This document shows positions 1-6,305 of a DNA stretch of 22,443 nucleotides, in pieces. Origin of the DNA: Geobacter sp. (lineage in GTDB: Bacteria; Desulfobacterota; Desulfuromonadia; Geobacterales; Geobacteraceae); NCBI GenBank assembly GCA_003499925.1, contig DNRQ01000046.1, positions 6,396 through 28,838 of the forward strand, written 5' to 3'. The position numbers and the translations under genes are program-made. Each line of letters opens with the position of its first letter. Position 1 is the stretch's first letter. The notes below the pieces were generated by a model, which searched no databases, had not been told where the DNA came from, and saw only the letters and a list, made by a program, of their open reading frames with translations.

Positions 1-27
1 AAAAAGGGGGGTGGGGGGGATTTGACC
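1..27. repeat. Partial family C repeat arm at the window edge
   Basis: The first bases are A-rich then two long G runs followed by ATTTGACCCGGG. This is the reverse complement of the arm seen near 4975-5005 and 7725-7757, where CCGGGCAAAATCCCCCC precedes a C-rich run and CCCTTT. It is cut by the window edge, so its full extent is unknown. Confidence 0.5.
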
Positions 28-97
28 CGGGCCGCCAACTGCTGCGGGTTGGCGACGGAGCGTCGATATCCTCCTGAGAAATCTATGAGGCGCCGAA

Positions 98-811
98 GTG
101 GCGGAAACCCGGATGCGCAAGGTCGCACGAGATTTTCTGATACCGATGCTGCTACTCCTGGCCTTGACGGCGCTGATCGCCATGACCGGCAGCGACCTTT
201 CGCTGGCGCGCGCTTTCCATCTGCCGGGCAGCGGCTGGGTGTACGCAGGGCATGACCCGTGGCGTTCGCTGTACCGTTACGGGATCTTTCCCGGTTACTC
301 CGTGACCATCCTGGCCATGATCCTCCTGATTTCCGGCTTTTTCTCCGCCAGGGCCTACCCGTACCGCAAGGCCTCCCTGTTCCTGGTGCTCTTCATGCTC
401 TTGGGGCCGGGTCTCGTGGTCAGTAAGGGGTTCAAGGAGCACTGGCCGCGGCCGCGCCCGGCGCAGTTGCAGGTTTTCGGCGGCGACAGCGAGTTTCACC
501 AGATCTGGGAGCGGGGGGAGGCCGGCAGCGGCGCCTCGTTTCCCTCCGGACACGCGGCCTTTGGGTTTGGCATGATCTGGCCCTTTTTCCTGCTCAGGAG
601 ATCCTCCCCGCGCCTGGCCCGCCTTTTCCTGGCCGCTGGCGCCTGCTACGGACTCCTGATGGGGACCGCCCGCATGGTGCAGGGGGGGCATTTTGCGAGC
701 GACGTCCTCTGGTCGGCCGGCATCGTCTACCTGGTGGGTCTTGCACTTTATTACCTGCTCCGGCTGGACCGGGGCGTCCTGATGAAGCCGAAAACCTCAG
801 CCGACAACTGA
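98..811 (+). CDS. PAP2-family membrane phosphatase (LpxE/PgpB-like)
   Basis: A 237-residue integral membrane protein of the type 2 phosphatidic acid phosphatase family, which removes phosphate from lipid substrates such as lipid A, undecaprenyl diphosphate or phosphatidylglycerol phosphate on the periplasmic face. All three signature motifs are visible: K-x6-RP (K113 to P121), PSGH (149-152, catalytic His152) and R-x5-H-x3-D (R192, H198, D202). Hydrophobic segments lie near residues 13-29, 68-83, 93-109, 155-167, 175-189 and 204-221. The GTG start at 98 is preceded by GAGG (86-89); an in-frame ATG at 113 is the alternative. The gene is followed by a mobile repeat and then an LPS kinase, so a lipid A phosphatase role is attractive, but the substrate cannot be read from sequence. 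Upstream context is cut off. Confidence 0.85.
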   Translation: MAETRMRKVARDFLIPMLLLLALTALIAMTGSDLSLARAFHLPGSGWVYAGHDPWRSLYRYGIFPGYSVTILAMILLISGFFSARAYPYRKASLFLVLFMLLGPGLVVSKGFKEHWPRPRPAQLQVFGGDSEFHQIWERGEAGSGASFPSGHAAFGFGMIWPFFLLRRSSPRLARLFLAAGACYGLLMGTARMVQGGHFASDVLWSAGIVYLVGLALYYLLRLDRGVLMKPKTSADN

Positions 812-840
812 TAATCTCCTTCCCCCCTCCCTTGATGGGA

Positions 841-987
841 GGGGCAGGGGGCCACTGCCATTAAGTTAAGCGGTGGTTCCGTGGCTCATGTAGGGTGGGC
901 CGTGCCCACCATCAGGATGCGGGTGTGGTGGGCACGGCCCACCCTACCTCCTATTTCCCTTAACTTAATGGCAGTGGGGGCAGGGGG
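841..987. repeat. 11-bp direct repeat flanking family A copy 1 (target-site duplication-like)
   Basis: GGGGCAGGGGG occurs at 841-851 and again at 977-987, on either side of the family A element at 853-976, with one extra C (852) on the left. Read across the element, the flanks rejoin into a GC-rich stretch resembling a family B repeat, which suggests that A inserted into B. Confidence 0.6.
853..976 (+). mobile_element. Family A MITE-like element, copy 1 (124 bp, intact ends)
   Basis: The ends are a perfect 18-bp inverted repeat, CACTGCCATTAAGTTAAG at 853-870 and its complement at 959-976. Inside is a second inverted repeat of 22-bp arms (890-911 and 926-947) around a 14-nt loop. Each inner arm is itself a hairpin, GGTGGGC-CGT-GCCCACC in the left arm. 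The TGCCxATxAxTTAAG pattern of the ends resembles, from memory, the termini of IS4-family elements (IS4, IS231), which make duplications of about 10-13 bp. No coding capacity. The rest of the gap to the next gene (977-1082) shows nothing recognisable. Confidence 0.7.
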
Positions 988-1082
988 AGGGTGACGCTGG
1001 TGCAGATTGCCGGGAAATTAGCACAAATCAGGAAACGGCCCATTGCCGGAACAAAAGCGCGCCGCATCCGGGAAAGACGGGG

Positions 1083-1880
1083 ATGGAGATTAACCACGTG
1101 ACAACATTTTCGGCAGCGACCGGACCATGCAGCATGGAGGGATACCTGCAGTTCACGGTGGCCGGCAGCCAGGTGGTGGCACGCGACTGGGCCGCCGAGG
1201 CGCTCCGGGAGGCCCTCACCGAAGGGACGCTGCACGCCTGGGCCGCTGCACAGGCCGGCCGCGACGTCATGCAGGGGCGCGGCGCCTGCTATGGGGTCAC
1301 GCTCCGCAGCGGCAGCGCCGGCGACCCTGCCGTTCCGGTCGTGGTGCGCCGCAACCGTCACGGCGGCCTGCTGCGCTACCTGACCGGGGAGCAGTTCCTG
1401 GCGCCGACGCGCGCCCCTCTGGAACTCTCCAATTCGGTACGGCTCGCTGCGGCAGGCATCCCGACTCCTGAAGTCATAGCCTATGCCCTCTACCCGACCT
1501 TCGGCAAACTGGTCCGCTGCGACGTGATGACCAGGCGGCTCCCCGGAGGGAGCGACCTCCCGGAGGCCTGGGGCGCGGCCGATGCCACGCTGCGCGAAGC
1601 GATGCTGCACGCGGTCGCCGCACTGCTGAGAGCACTTGCCGCCAGCGGCGCCTGGCACCCGGATCTCAATCTGAAGAACATCTACCTGTCAAACTCGACG
1701 GCCCCGACCGCCTACCTGCTCGACGTGGACCGGGTGCTGTTTTGCCCCGGGGAAGAGGTCGCCACGCGCAACTTCGAGCGGCTGGCGCGCTCCGCCCGCA
1801 AATGGCGCGAGCGCTGGGGGCTTGAATTCGGCGAGGATGCGCTGGCACGGCTGGCGGCACTCGCGATGGAGAAAAAGTGA
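1083..1880 (+). CDS. kdkA: LPS kinase, KdkA/WaaP-type (putative Kdo kinase)
   Basis: A 265-residue protein of the lipopolysaccharide kinase family (KdkA, WaaP, InaA), cytoplasmic enzymes with a protein-kinase-like fold that phosphorylate Kdo or heptose of the LPS inner core. The glycine-rich loop region is QGRGACYGV (64-72). The VVVRRNRHGGLLRYL stretch (86-100) matches the KdkA-style R-rich strand followed by GGL. The catalytic loop is HPDLNLKN (192-199, Asp194 and Asn199), and the metal-binding position falls in LLDVDR (212-217). The start is the ATG at 1083; M18 is a later option. The stop overlaps the start of the next gene (TGATG), so kinase and heptosyltransferase are probably translated together. 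KdkA versus WaaP is judged on the motif spelling only; the acceptor could be heptose. Confidence 0.75.
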   Translation: MEINHVTTFSAATGPCSMEGYLQFTVAGSQVVARDWAAEALREALTEGTLHAWAAAQAGRDVMQGRGACYGVTLRSGSAGDPAVPVVVRRNRHGGLLRYLTGEQFLAPTRAPLELSNSVRLAAAGIPTPEVIAYALYPTFGKLVRCDVMTRRLPGGSDLPEAWGAADATLREAMLHAVAALLRALAASGAWHPDLNLKNIYLSNSTAPTAYLLDVDRVLFCPGEEVATRNFERLARSARKWRERWGLEFGEDALARLAALAMEKK

Positions 1881-2929
1881 TGCGTTTTGCCACAGATCGT
1901 GTTTGTATCGTCATGATGAGCGCCGTGGGCGACACCGTGCATGTGTTGCCGGTGCTCCATGCGCTCAAGCGCGCCAATCCCGCCATGAAGGTGACCTGGA
2001 TCCTGCAGCCGGGGCCGGCCATGCTGGTGCGGGGCCACGCCCTGGTCGACGAGATCATCCTGTTCGACCGGACCCGGGGATGGCGCGGCTACCTGGCGGT
2101 CCGTGACCAGCTGAAATCAAGGAGTTTCGACCTGGTGCTGGACCTGCAGGTCTACTTCAAGGCCAACGTCATCACCTCCTTCATCAAGGCACCGGTCAAG
2201 CTCGGCTTCGATTTTGCCCGCGCCCGTGACCTGAACTGGCTCTTCACCACGCACCGTATCCCGCCCCGTCCGATGCAGCACGTACAGGACCAGTACCTCG
2301 AGTTCACCGATTTCCTGGGGGCGCCGTCAGCCCCCGTGACCTGGAATCTCGGCCCCTGGAGCGACCAGGAGCGTGCCTGGCAGCGCTCGTTCTACGAGCC
2401 TTTCGAGCGGCCCGTGGTCCCGATCGTGGTGGCGACCAGCAAGCAGCAGAAAGACTGGCTCCCCGAGCGCTGGGCGGAGGTCTGCGATGCCCTTTACTGC
2501 GACTTCGGCCTGCAGCCGGTCCTGGTGGGAGGACGCTCGCCACGCGAGGAACAAGCCGAGCGCGTGATCCTGGAGCGGGCAAGGCACACCCCGGTGAGCG
2601 CCCTGGGTAACGGCGGGCTGCGCGGGCTGGTCGGCATACTGGACGGCGCCTCCCTCGTGCTCTCGCTCGACACCGGGCCGCTCCACATCACCGTCGCGCT
2701 GGACCGTCCCGTGATCGCCCTGATGGGGTACTCCAACCCGAAGCGGGTGGGGCCGTACCGCAAGTTCCAGGATCTGGTGATCGACGCCTACGGCGAGCCC
2801 GGCGAGGATTACCCGATTTCCATGGAGAACCGCGCCGACCGGATGCCCCGCATCGCGGTAAGGGACGTGCTGGAGAAGGTCGAGCTCTGGCGCTCCCGGT
2901 ATGGAGGAAAGAAATCTGATCAGTGCTGA
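1880..2929 (+). CDS. Glycosyltransferase family 9, heptosyltransferase I-like
   Basis: A 349-residue GT9 (GT-B fold) enzyme that would transfer L-glycero-D-manno-heptose from ADP-heptose to the inner core. The N-terminal nucleotide-fold strand is VCIVMMSAVGDTVHVLP, with Asp18 at the position of the catalytic Asp of heptosyltransferases. The middle has LVLDLQ followed by a GFDFARARDLNWLF segment. The C-terminal ADP-heptose site contains LSLDTGPLH (Asp264) followed by ALDRPVIALMG. ATG 1880 overlaps the kinase stop (TGATG) and has GGAG at 1868-1871; GTG 1877 is also in frame. Unlike the other three GT9 proteins here, it has no C-terminal four-cysteine motif. The stop TGA (2927-2929) lies in a short sequence, CTGATCTTCCGC, that recurs beside the second family B repeat. 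Which heptose it adds is not certain. Confidence 0.85.
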   Translation: MRFATDRVCIVMMSAVGDTVHVLPVLHALKRANPAMKVTWILQPGPAMLVRGHALVDEIILFDRTRGWRGYLAVRDQLKSRSFDLVLDLQVYFKANVITSFIKAPVKLGFDFARARDLNWLFTTHRIPPRPMQHVQDQYLEFTDFLGAPSAPVTWNLGPWSDQERAWQRSFYEPFERPVVPIVVATSKQQKDWLPERWAEVCDALYCDFGLQPVLVGGRSPREEQAERVILERARHTPVSALGNGGLRGLVGILDGASLVLSLDTGPLHITVALDRPVIALMGYSNPKRVGPYRKFQDLVIDAYGEPGEDYPISMENRADRMPRIAVRDVLEKVELWRSRYGGKKSDQC

Positions 2930-3050
2930 TCTTCCGCAGCAAGAAACACCCTCCCCTTCAAGGGGAGGGTCGGGGTGGGGATGGGGTAGAGCCGGCGCCA
3001 TGAACAACCCCATCCCCCTCCTGACCTCCCCCTTGAAGGGGGAGGGTGTT
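2926..3050. repeat. Family B long hairpin repeat, copy 1
   Basis: A perfect hairpin CCCTCCCCTT-C-AAGGGGAGGG (2949-2969) and a second one, CCTCCCCCTT-G-AAGGGGGAGG (3025-3045), bracket a middle section in which GGGGTGGGGATGGGG (2972-2986) can pair with CCCCATCCCC (3008-3017). The whole unit is an imperfect inverted repeat from about 2945 to 3050 (AACACCCTCCC to GGGAGGGTGTT). It is preceded by CTGATCTTCCGC, also found beside copy 2. There is no T-run, so it is not a standard intrinsic terminator, though the RNA would be strongly folded. Confidence 0.75.
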
Positions 3051-3127
3051 TAGTAGCTGAAGATTGACACGCTGAAAGAACAAGGGCTTTGGCCCAGGCT
3101 GCTACAAAGTGGCAGTGCAATTCGAGG

Positions 3128-3204
3128 CAAATCCCCCTAAATCCCCCCTGTCCGCCATAGCCTGAAAGGCGACGGCGGACCTTTGTCAAAGGGGGACTTT
3201 TGCA
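3128..3204. repeat. Family C repeat, copy 1
   Basis: GCAAATCCCCCTAAATCCCCCC begins the unit and CCTTTGTCAAAGGGGGAC closes it, with an inner stem GTCCGCC (3150-3156) / GGCGGAC (3174-3180). The right end runs into the region just before waaA and opens a spurious TTG extension of that gene at 3183. Between family B copy 1 and this unit (3051-3127) nothing is recognised. Confidence 0.65.
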
Positions 3205-3221
3205 GCCACAGGTCTTGTGCA

Positions 3222-4544
3222 ATGTTCAACGTCCTCTACAACTTAGGCACCCTCTTTCTATTCCCGCTGGTGCTCCTCTTCCATCTCTGCCAGCTCATCG
3301 GCGGCAAGAGGCCACCCGCGCTCGGCGAGCGGCTGGGAAGCATCCCGGGCGGCCTCCTGCAAAGGATCGCGGGGCGGCCGGTCATCTGGGTGCATGCCGT
3401 TTCGGTCGGGGAGACCCAGGCGGCACGCCCCTTGCTGACGGCGCTTCGGAAACGCCATCCCGGCCACGCCATCCTGGTCTCCAATACCACCGCGACCGGC
3501 CGCGCCGTTTCCGCGGGCATCCCCGAGATCGACCTCTGCATCTGCTTCCCCTTCGACTTCCTCCCCGCGGTGCGACGCGCACTGGCGGCTGTTCGGCCCG
3601 CTGCCATCGTCATCATGGAAACCGAGATCTGGCCCAATTTCACCCGGGAGGCGCAGCGCCGCGGCATCCCGGTGCTCCTGGCCAACGGCCGCATCTCGGA
3701 CCGCTCCTTTGGCCGCTACCGGAAATTCAGCTGGTTCTTTCGCTCGACGCTGCGGCGCTTCTCCTCGCTCTGCATGCAGTCCGAGGGGGACCGTGACAGG
3801 ATCGTCGCCATCGGCGCCCTCCCCGAGCGGACCCTGGTCACAGGCAACGTCAAGCACGACATCGCCTTCCGGCCGGTCCTGCCCGAGGAGAAGGGTGAAC
3901 TCAGGGCGCGCTACCTGATCCCCGCTGCCGTTACCGTGATCTGCGCCGGAAGCACCCGTCCCGGCGAGGAAGCCTACCTGATCGCGTCGTATCGGGAGCT
4001 GCTGGCAAGCTGCAACGACCTGTTCCTGGTTCTCGCGCCGCGCCACCCCGAACGCTCCGGCGAGATCGCAGCACTTTTGGAGAAGGGCGGCCTGGCATAT
4101 CGCCGCCGCAGCTCGCTGCAGGATTCGTCGTGCGCGGAGTTCGCGCCTGGCGAGGTGCTGCTTGTGGATGGCGTGGGCGAGCTGATGCATCTCTACGCGC
4201 TCTCCGACCTCTGTTTCGTCGGAGGGAGTCTGGTCGAGTTGGGTGGCCACAACCTGTTGGAGCCCGCCTCGCGGGGGATCCCCTCCATCTACGGCCCGCA
4301 CATGAACAACTTCCGCGAGGTGGCTGCGCTGGTCTCCCGGTTCCGGGCCGGGATCCAGATCGATTCCCCCGGCGCGCTGACCTCCGCCTGCCGCAGGCTG
4401 ATCGAGGATGCCGAGTTGCGAAGTACGCTGGGCGGCAACGCCCTCCGGATGATGCAGGAGAGCGGCGGTGCCACGTTGCGGCATATCGAGGTGATCGACC
4501 GGTATCTGGCAAGCGCCCCCTCCCCCCGGCCCCACTGCCATTAA
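3222..4544 (+). CDS. waaA: 3-deoxy-D-manno-octulosonic acid (Kdo) transferase WaaA
   Basis: A 440-residue GT30 enzyme that transfers Kdo from CMP-Kdo to the lipid IVA precursor at the inner membrane. A hydrophobic anchor spans residues 4-21. Family motifs are all present: HAVSVGE (58-64, Glu64 at the catalytic base position), SNTTATGR (88-94), ETEIWPNF (133-140), TGNVKHD (207-213), AGSTRPGEE (242-250), APRHPER (272-278) and FVGGSLVELGGHNLLEPA (332-349). Start: ATG 3222 directly precedes the anchor; an in-frame TTG at 3183 lies inside a family C repeat and is unlikely. The ribosome site is weak (AGG at 3211-3213). The last three codons (HCH) and the TAA stop are supplied by family A copy 2. 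Removing that element and one 11-bp flank restores an open frame ending RCHNHSE, so the extreme C-terminus has probably been replaced. The catalytic core is intact. Confidence 0.96.
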   Translation: MFNVLYNLGTLFLFPLVLLFHLCQLIGGKRPPALGERLGSIPGGLLQRIAGRPVIWVHAVSVGETQAARPLLTALRKRHPGHAILVSNTTATGRAVSAGIPEIDLCICFPFDFLPAVRRALAAVRPAAIVIMETEIWPNFTREAQRRGIPVLLANGRISDRSFGRYRKFSWFFRSTLRRFSSLCMQSEGDRDRIVAIGALPERTLVTGNVKHDIAFRPVLPEEKGELRARYLIPAAVTVICAGSTRPGEEAYLIASYRELLASCNDLFLVLAPRHPERSGEIAALLEKGGLAYRRRSSLQDSSCAEFAPGEVLLVDGVGELMHLYALSDLCFVGGSLVELGGHNLLEPASRGIPSIYGPHMNNFREVAALVSRFRAGIQIDSPGALTSACRRLIEDAELRSTLGGNALRMMQESGGATLRHIEVIDRYLASAPSPRPHCH

Positions 4545-4653
4545 GTTAAGCGGTGGTTCCGTGGCTCATGTAGGGTGGGCCGTGCCCACCATCGGGATGC
4601 GGGTGTGGTGGGCACGGCCCACCCTACCTCTCAATGGCAGTGCCCCCCGGCCC
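4522..4653. repeat. 11-bp direct repeat flanking family A copy 2 (target-site duplication)
   Basis: CCCCCCGGCCC occurs at 4522-4532 and again at 4643-4653, each directly touching the terminal inverted repeats of the element between them. An exact 11-of-11 match at both element ends is what a transposition event leaves, although the sequence is of low complexity. Confidence 0.7.
4533..4642 (+). mobile_element. Family A MITE-like element, copy 2 (110 bp, right end shortened)
   Basis: Same orientation and nearly the same sequence as the copy at 853-976: left end CACTGCCATTAAGTTAAG, inner arms at 4570-4591 and 4606-4627. The loop differs by one base (TCGGG against TCAGG). The right end is shorter by about 14 nt, keeping only AATGGCAGTG (4633-4642) of the 18-bp arm. 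It overlaps the 3' end of waaA and contributes its stop codon. Confidence 0.7.
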
Positions 4654-4679
4654 CGCTGCCATAACCATTCTGAGTAACA

Positions 4680-4798
4680 CTGATCTTCCGCTGAAAAACT
4701 CCCTCCCCTTCAAGGGGAGGGAGGGGGTGGGGATGGGGTAATTTCGGCGCAAACCCCCCCATCCCCCTCCTGACCTCCCCCTTGAAGGGGGAGGAACT
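4680..4798. repeat. Family B long hairpin repeat, copy 2
   Basis: Starts with the CTGATCTTCCGC flank shared with copy 1, then the CCCTCCCCTT-C-AAGGGGAGGG hairpin, a G-rich middle, and the CCTCCCCCTT-G-AAGGGGGAGG hairpin. It has the same orientation as copy 1 and diverges mainly in the loop (ATTTCGGCGC here, AGAGCCGGCGCC there). Confidence 0.75.
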
Positions 4799-4814
4799 GA
4801 ACGGCAGAAGATTC

Positions 4815-5016
4815 CAAGCTGCACCGAATTAGCACCCTGGGCAAAATCCCCCCCCCGCCCCCCTTTGTCAAAGCGGGGAGTTGAAGGCACGTCGCCGTCG
4901 CTGGAAAGTCCCCCTTTGAAAAAGGGGGATTTAGGGGGATTTGCCTTTAGTGCAAGCTGCACCCAAATAGCCTCCCGGGCAAAATCCCCCCCGCCCCCCT
5001 TTGTCAAAGGGGGGAG
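4815..5016. repeat. Family C repeat cluster with ~65-bp direct repeats
   Basis: Two direct copies, 4815-4880 and 4953-5016, share CAAGCTGCACC, then GGGCAAAATCCCCCC, then CCCCCCTTTGTCAAAG and GGGGAG. Between them lies an inverted unit, AAAGTCCCCCTTTG to GGGGGATTTAGGGGGATTTG (about 4905-4943). The apparent reading frames through here are low-complexity by-products of the repeat, not genes. Confidence 0.7.
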
Positions 5017-5095
5017 TGTTGCGTTGCTACTTTCGATAGTCACCGCCCGTCTGGCTTAATTTGCTTCACAAGTGGCTAGAGTTATGGCAGTATGA

Positions 5096-5112
5096 CGGGA
5101 TTTTAAATCCCG
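5096..5112. promoter_or_regulatory. 17-nt perfect palindrome upstream of waaF, operator-like
   Basis: CGGGATTTTAAATCCCG (8-bp arms around a central T) lies in the 5017-5237 stretch, which is otherwise repeat-free and holds no clear gene. It could be a repressor site or a small hairpin ahead of waaF. No flanking promoter elements are convincing. Confidence 0.25.
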
Positions 5113-5127
5113 GCAAAGCGATGGATC

Positions 5128-5241
5128 ATGCTCTCAGATTACCTCACCGATATATCCGCCCGTCCCGCCCGCGCAGCAGCCTATACACCGAGAGTCGCCA
5201 AGCGGAGCGCCACCTCCGGCTCCAGGGCGGGGCAGCGGTGA
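5128..5241 (+). CDS. Possible 37-residue small ORF coupled to waaF
   Basis: ATG 5128 opens a 37-codon frame starting MLSDYLTDISARPARAAAY and ending RAGQR, with its TGA at 5239-5241 overlapping the GTG start of waaF (GTGA). The peptide is basic and has no recognised domain or membrane segment. The ribosome site is poor. It may be a leader whose translation feeds into waaF, a remnant, or chance in GC-rich DNA. Confidence 0.2.
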   Translation: MLSDYLTDISARPARAAAYTPRVAKRSATSGSRAGQR

Positions 5242-6305
5242 AACCGATTGATCGCGGCTCAGTCCGCAAGATCCTGATCCGCGCCGTCAACTGGATCGGC
5301 GATGCCGTCATGACCACGCCGGCCGTCGATACCATCCGGGCCAATTTCCCGCAGGCAGAAATCACCGTGCTCGCCAATCCGGCTGTGTCGCCGATCTTCT
5401 CGATATACGACGGGGTGGACCGGGTGATCACCTTCGACCGCAAAGGCACCCACAAGGGGATCATGGGGCGCCTGCGCCTCGCTGCGGAGCTCAGGAAGCA
5501 TCGCTTCGACCTCGCCATAATGCTCCCCAATTCCTTCGACTCGGCGCTGGTGCCCTGGCTGGCCCGCATACCTCAGCGGGTTGGCAAGGACAGCGACGCG
5601 CGCGGCCTGATCCTGACTCACCGCTTCCCCCGTTGCTTGCTGCGGCCGGATACCCATCAGGTGCTGAACTACCTGACCATGCTGGAGTATTTCGGGCTCA
5701 AGCCGGGCCAGGCCAGGCTCAGGCTTCAGACCAGCGCCGCCGAGGAGGGCGACCTGCAGGCGCTTTTGGCCTCGCGCGGCATCGGCCCCAACGACCTGGT
5801 GCTCGGCGTCAATCCCGGCGCCACCTTCGGTTCCGCCAAGAGGTGGTATCCGGAGCGCTTCGGCGAGGCGGCCAAGGAACTGGCCCGGCGCTGGGGCGCC
5901 CGGGTCGTGATTACCGGCGGTCCCGGTGAAACCGAGATGGCTGCCAGGATCGAGGAGTATTTGGCCGGCGACTGCGCGAACTTCGCCGGCGCCACCAGCG
6001 TCAGGCAGCTCATGAACCTTATCAAGCGCTGCGACTTCTTCATCACCAACGATTCCGGCCCGATGCATATCGCGGCCGCTTTTGACGTACCGCTGGTGGC
6101 TATCTTCGGCTCCACCGACCACCGGACCACCAGCGCCTTTTTCGACCGGGGAGTCATCGTGCGCAGCGGAGCTGAGTGCGCCCCGTGCATGCAGCGCGAG
6201 TGCCCGACCGACCACCACTGCATGACGGCGGTGACTGCCGCCGAGGTGATTGAGGCCGCCGACCAGCTGTACCGGGGGCTGCCACGCGGCAGGGAGGATC
6301 GATGA
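5238..6305 (+). CDS. waaF: ADP-heptose:LPS heptosyltransferase II (WaaF)
   Basis: A 355-residue GT9 enzyme adding the second heptose of the inner core in the cytoplasm. Key features: KILIRAVNWIGDAVMTTPAV (11-30, Asp22 at the catalytic position), NSFDSALVPWLA, the NPGATFGSAKRW loop beginning at residue 192 and the NDSGPMH motif beginning at residue 271 (ADP-heptose site), then VPLVAIFGSTDHRTT. The C-terminus has C314-x2-C317-x4-C322-x5-C328. The frame is open back to a TTG at 5061, but the added 59 residues are basic and unlike the family, so GTG 5238 was chosen (purine-rich AGGGCGGGG upstream). The start is the least certain part. The stop overlaps lpxK by ATGA, tying inner-core and lipid A synthesis together. 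Confidence 0.9.
   Translation: MKPIDRGSVRKILIRAVNWIGDAVMTTPAVDTIRANFPQAEITVLANPAVSPIFSIYDGVDRVITFDRKGTHKGIMGRLRLAAELRKHRFDLAIMLPNSFDSALVPWLARIPQRVGKDSDARGLILTHRFPRCLLRPDTHQVLNYLTMLEYFGLKPGQARLRLQTSAAEEGDLQALLASRGIGPNDLVLGVNPGATFGSAKRWYPERFGEAAKELARRWGARVVITGGPGETEMAARIEEYLAGDCANFAGATSVRQLMNLIKRCDFFITNDSGPMHIAAAFDVPLVAIFGSTDHRTTSAFFDRGVIVRSGAECAPCMQRECPTDHHCMTAVTAAEVIEAADQLYRGLPRGREDR

Noticed and set aside
2945..3050. Rho-independent terminator after the GT9 gene
   Set aside because: The stems are strong but no T-run follows, and the same structure occurs as a dispersed repeat, so it is described as a repeat.
3183..3221. Thirteen-codon N-terminal extension of waaA from a TTG
   Set aside because: The extension lies in a family C repeat, and the next codon, ATG 3222, begins the usual membrane anchor.
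3258..4541. Long minus-strand open frame (427 codons) opposite waaA, with similar long ones opposite most other genes (for example 9784-10902 and 21049-22437)
   Set aside because: These mirror strongly supported + strand genes, have arginine/glycine/proline-rich low-complexity translations and no domains; they are expected by-products of GC-rich codon use.
4815..5016. CRISPR-like array
   Set aside because: Only two direct copies of unequal internal sequence with inverted arms between them; no regular spacers and no cas genes.
4865..5059. Short + strand open frame in the repeat island
   Set aside because: Its translation is dictated by the CCCCCTTTG/CAAAGGGGG repeat arms and it has no other support.
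5053..5066. Sigma-54 promoter upstream of waaF (TGGC...TTGC)
   Set aside because: The GG and GC elements are 8 nt apart instead of the required 10.
5061..5237. 59-residue N-terminal extension of WaaF
   Set aside because: The added residues are basic and unlike any heptosyltransferase N-terminus; the conserved core begins about ten residues after GTG 5238.
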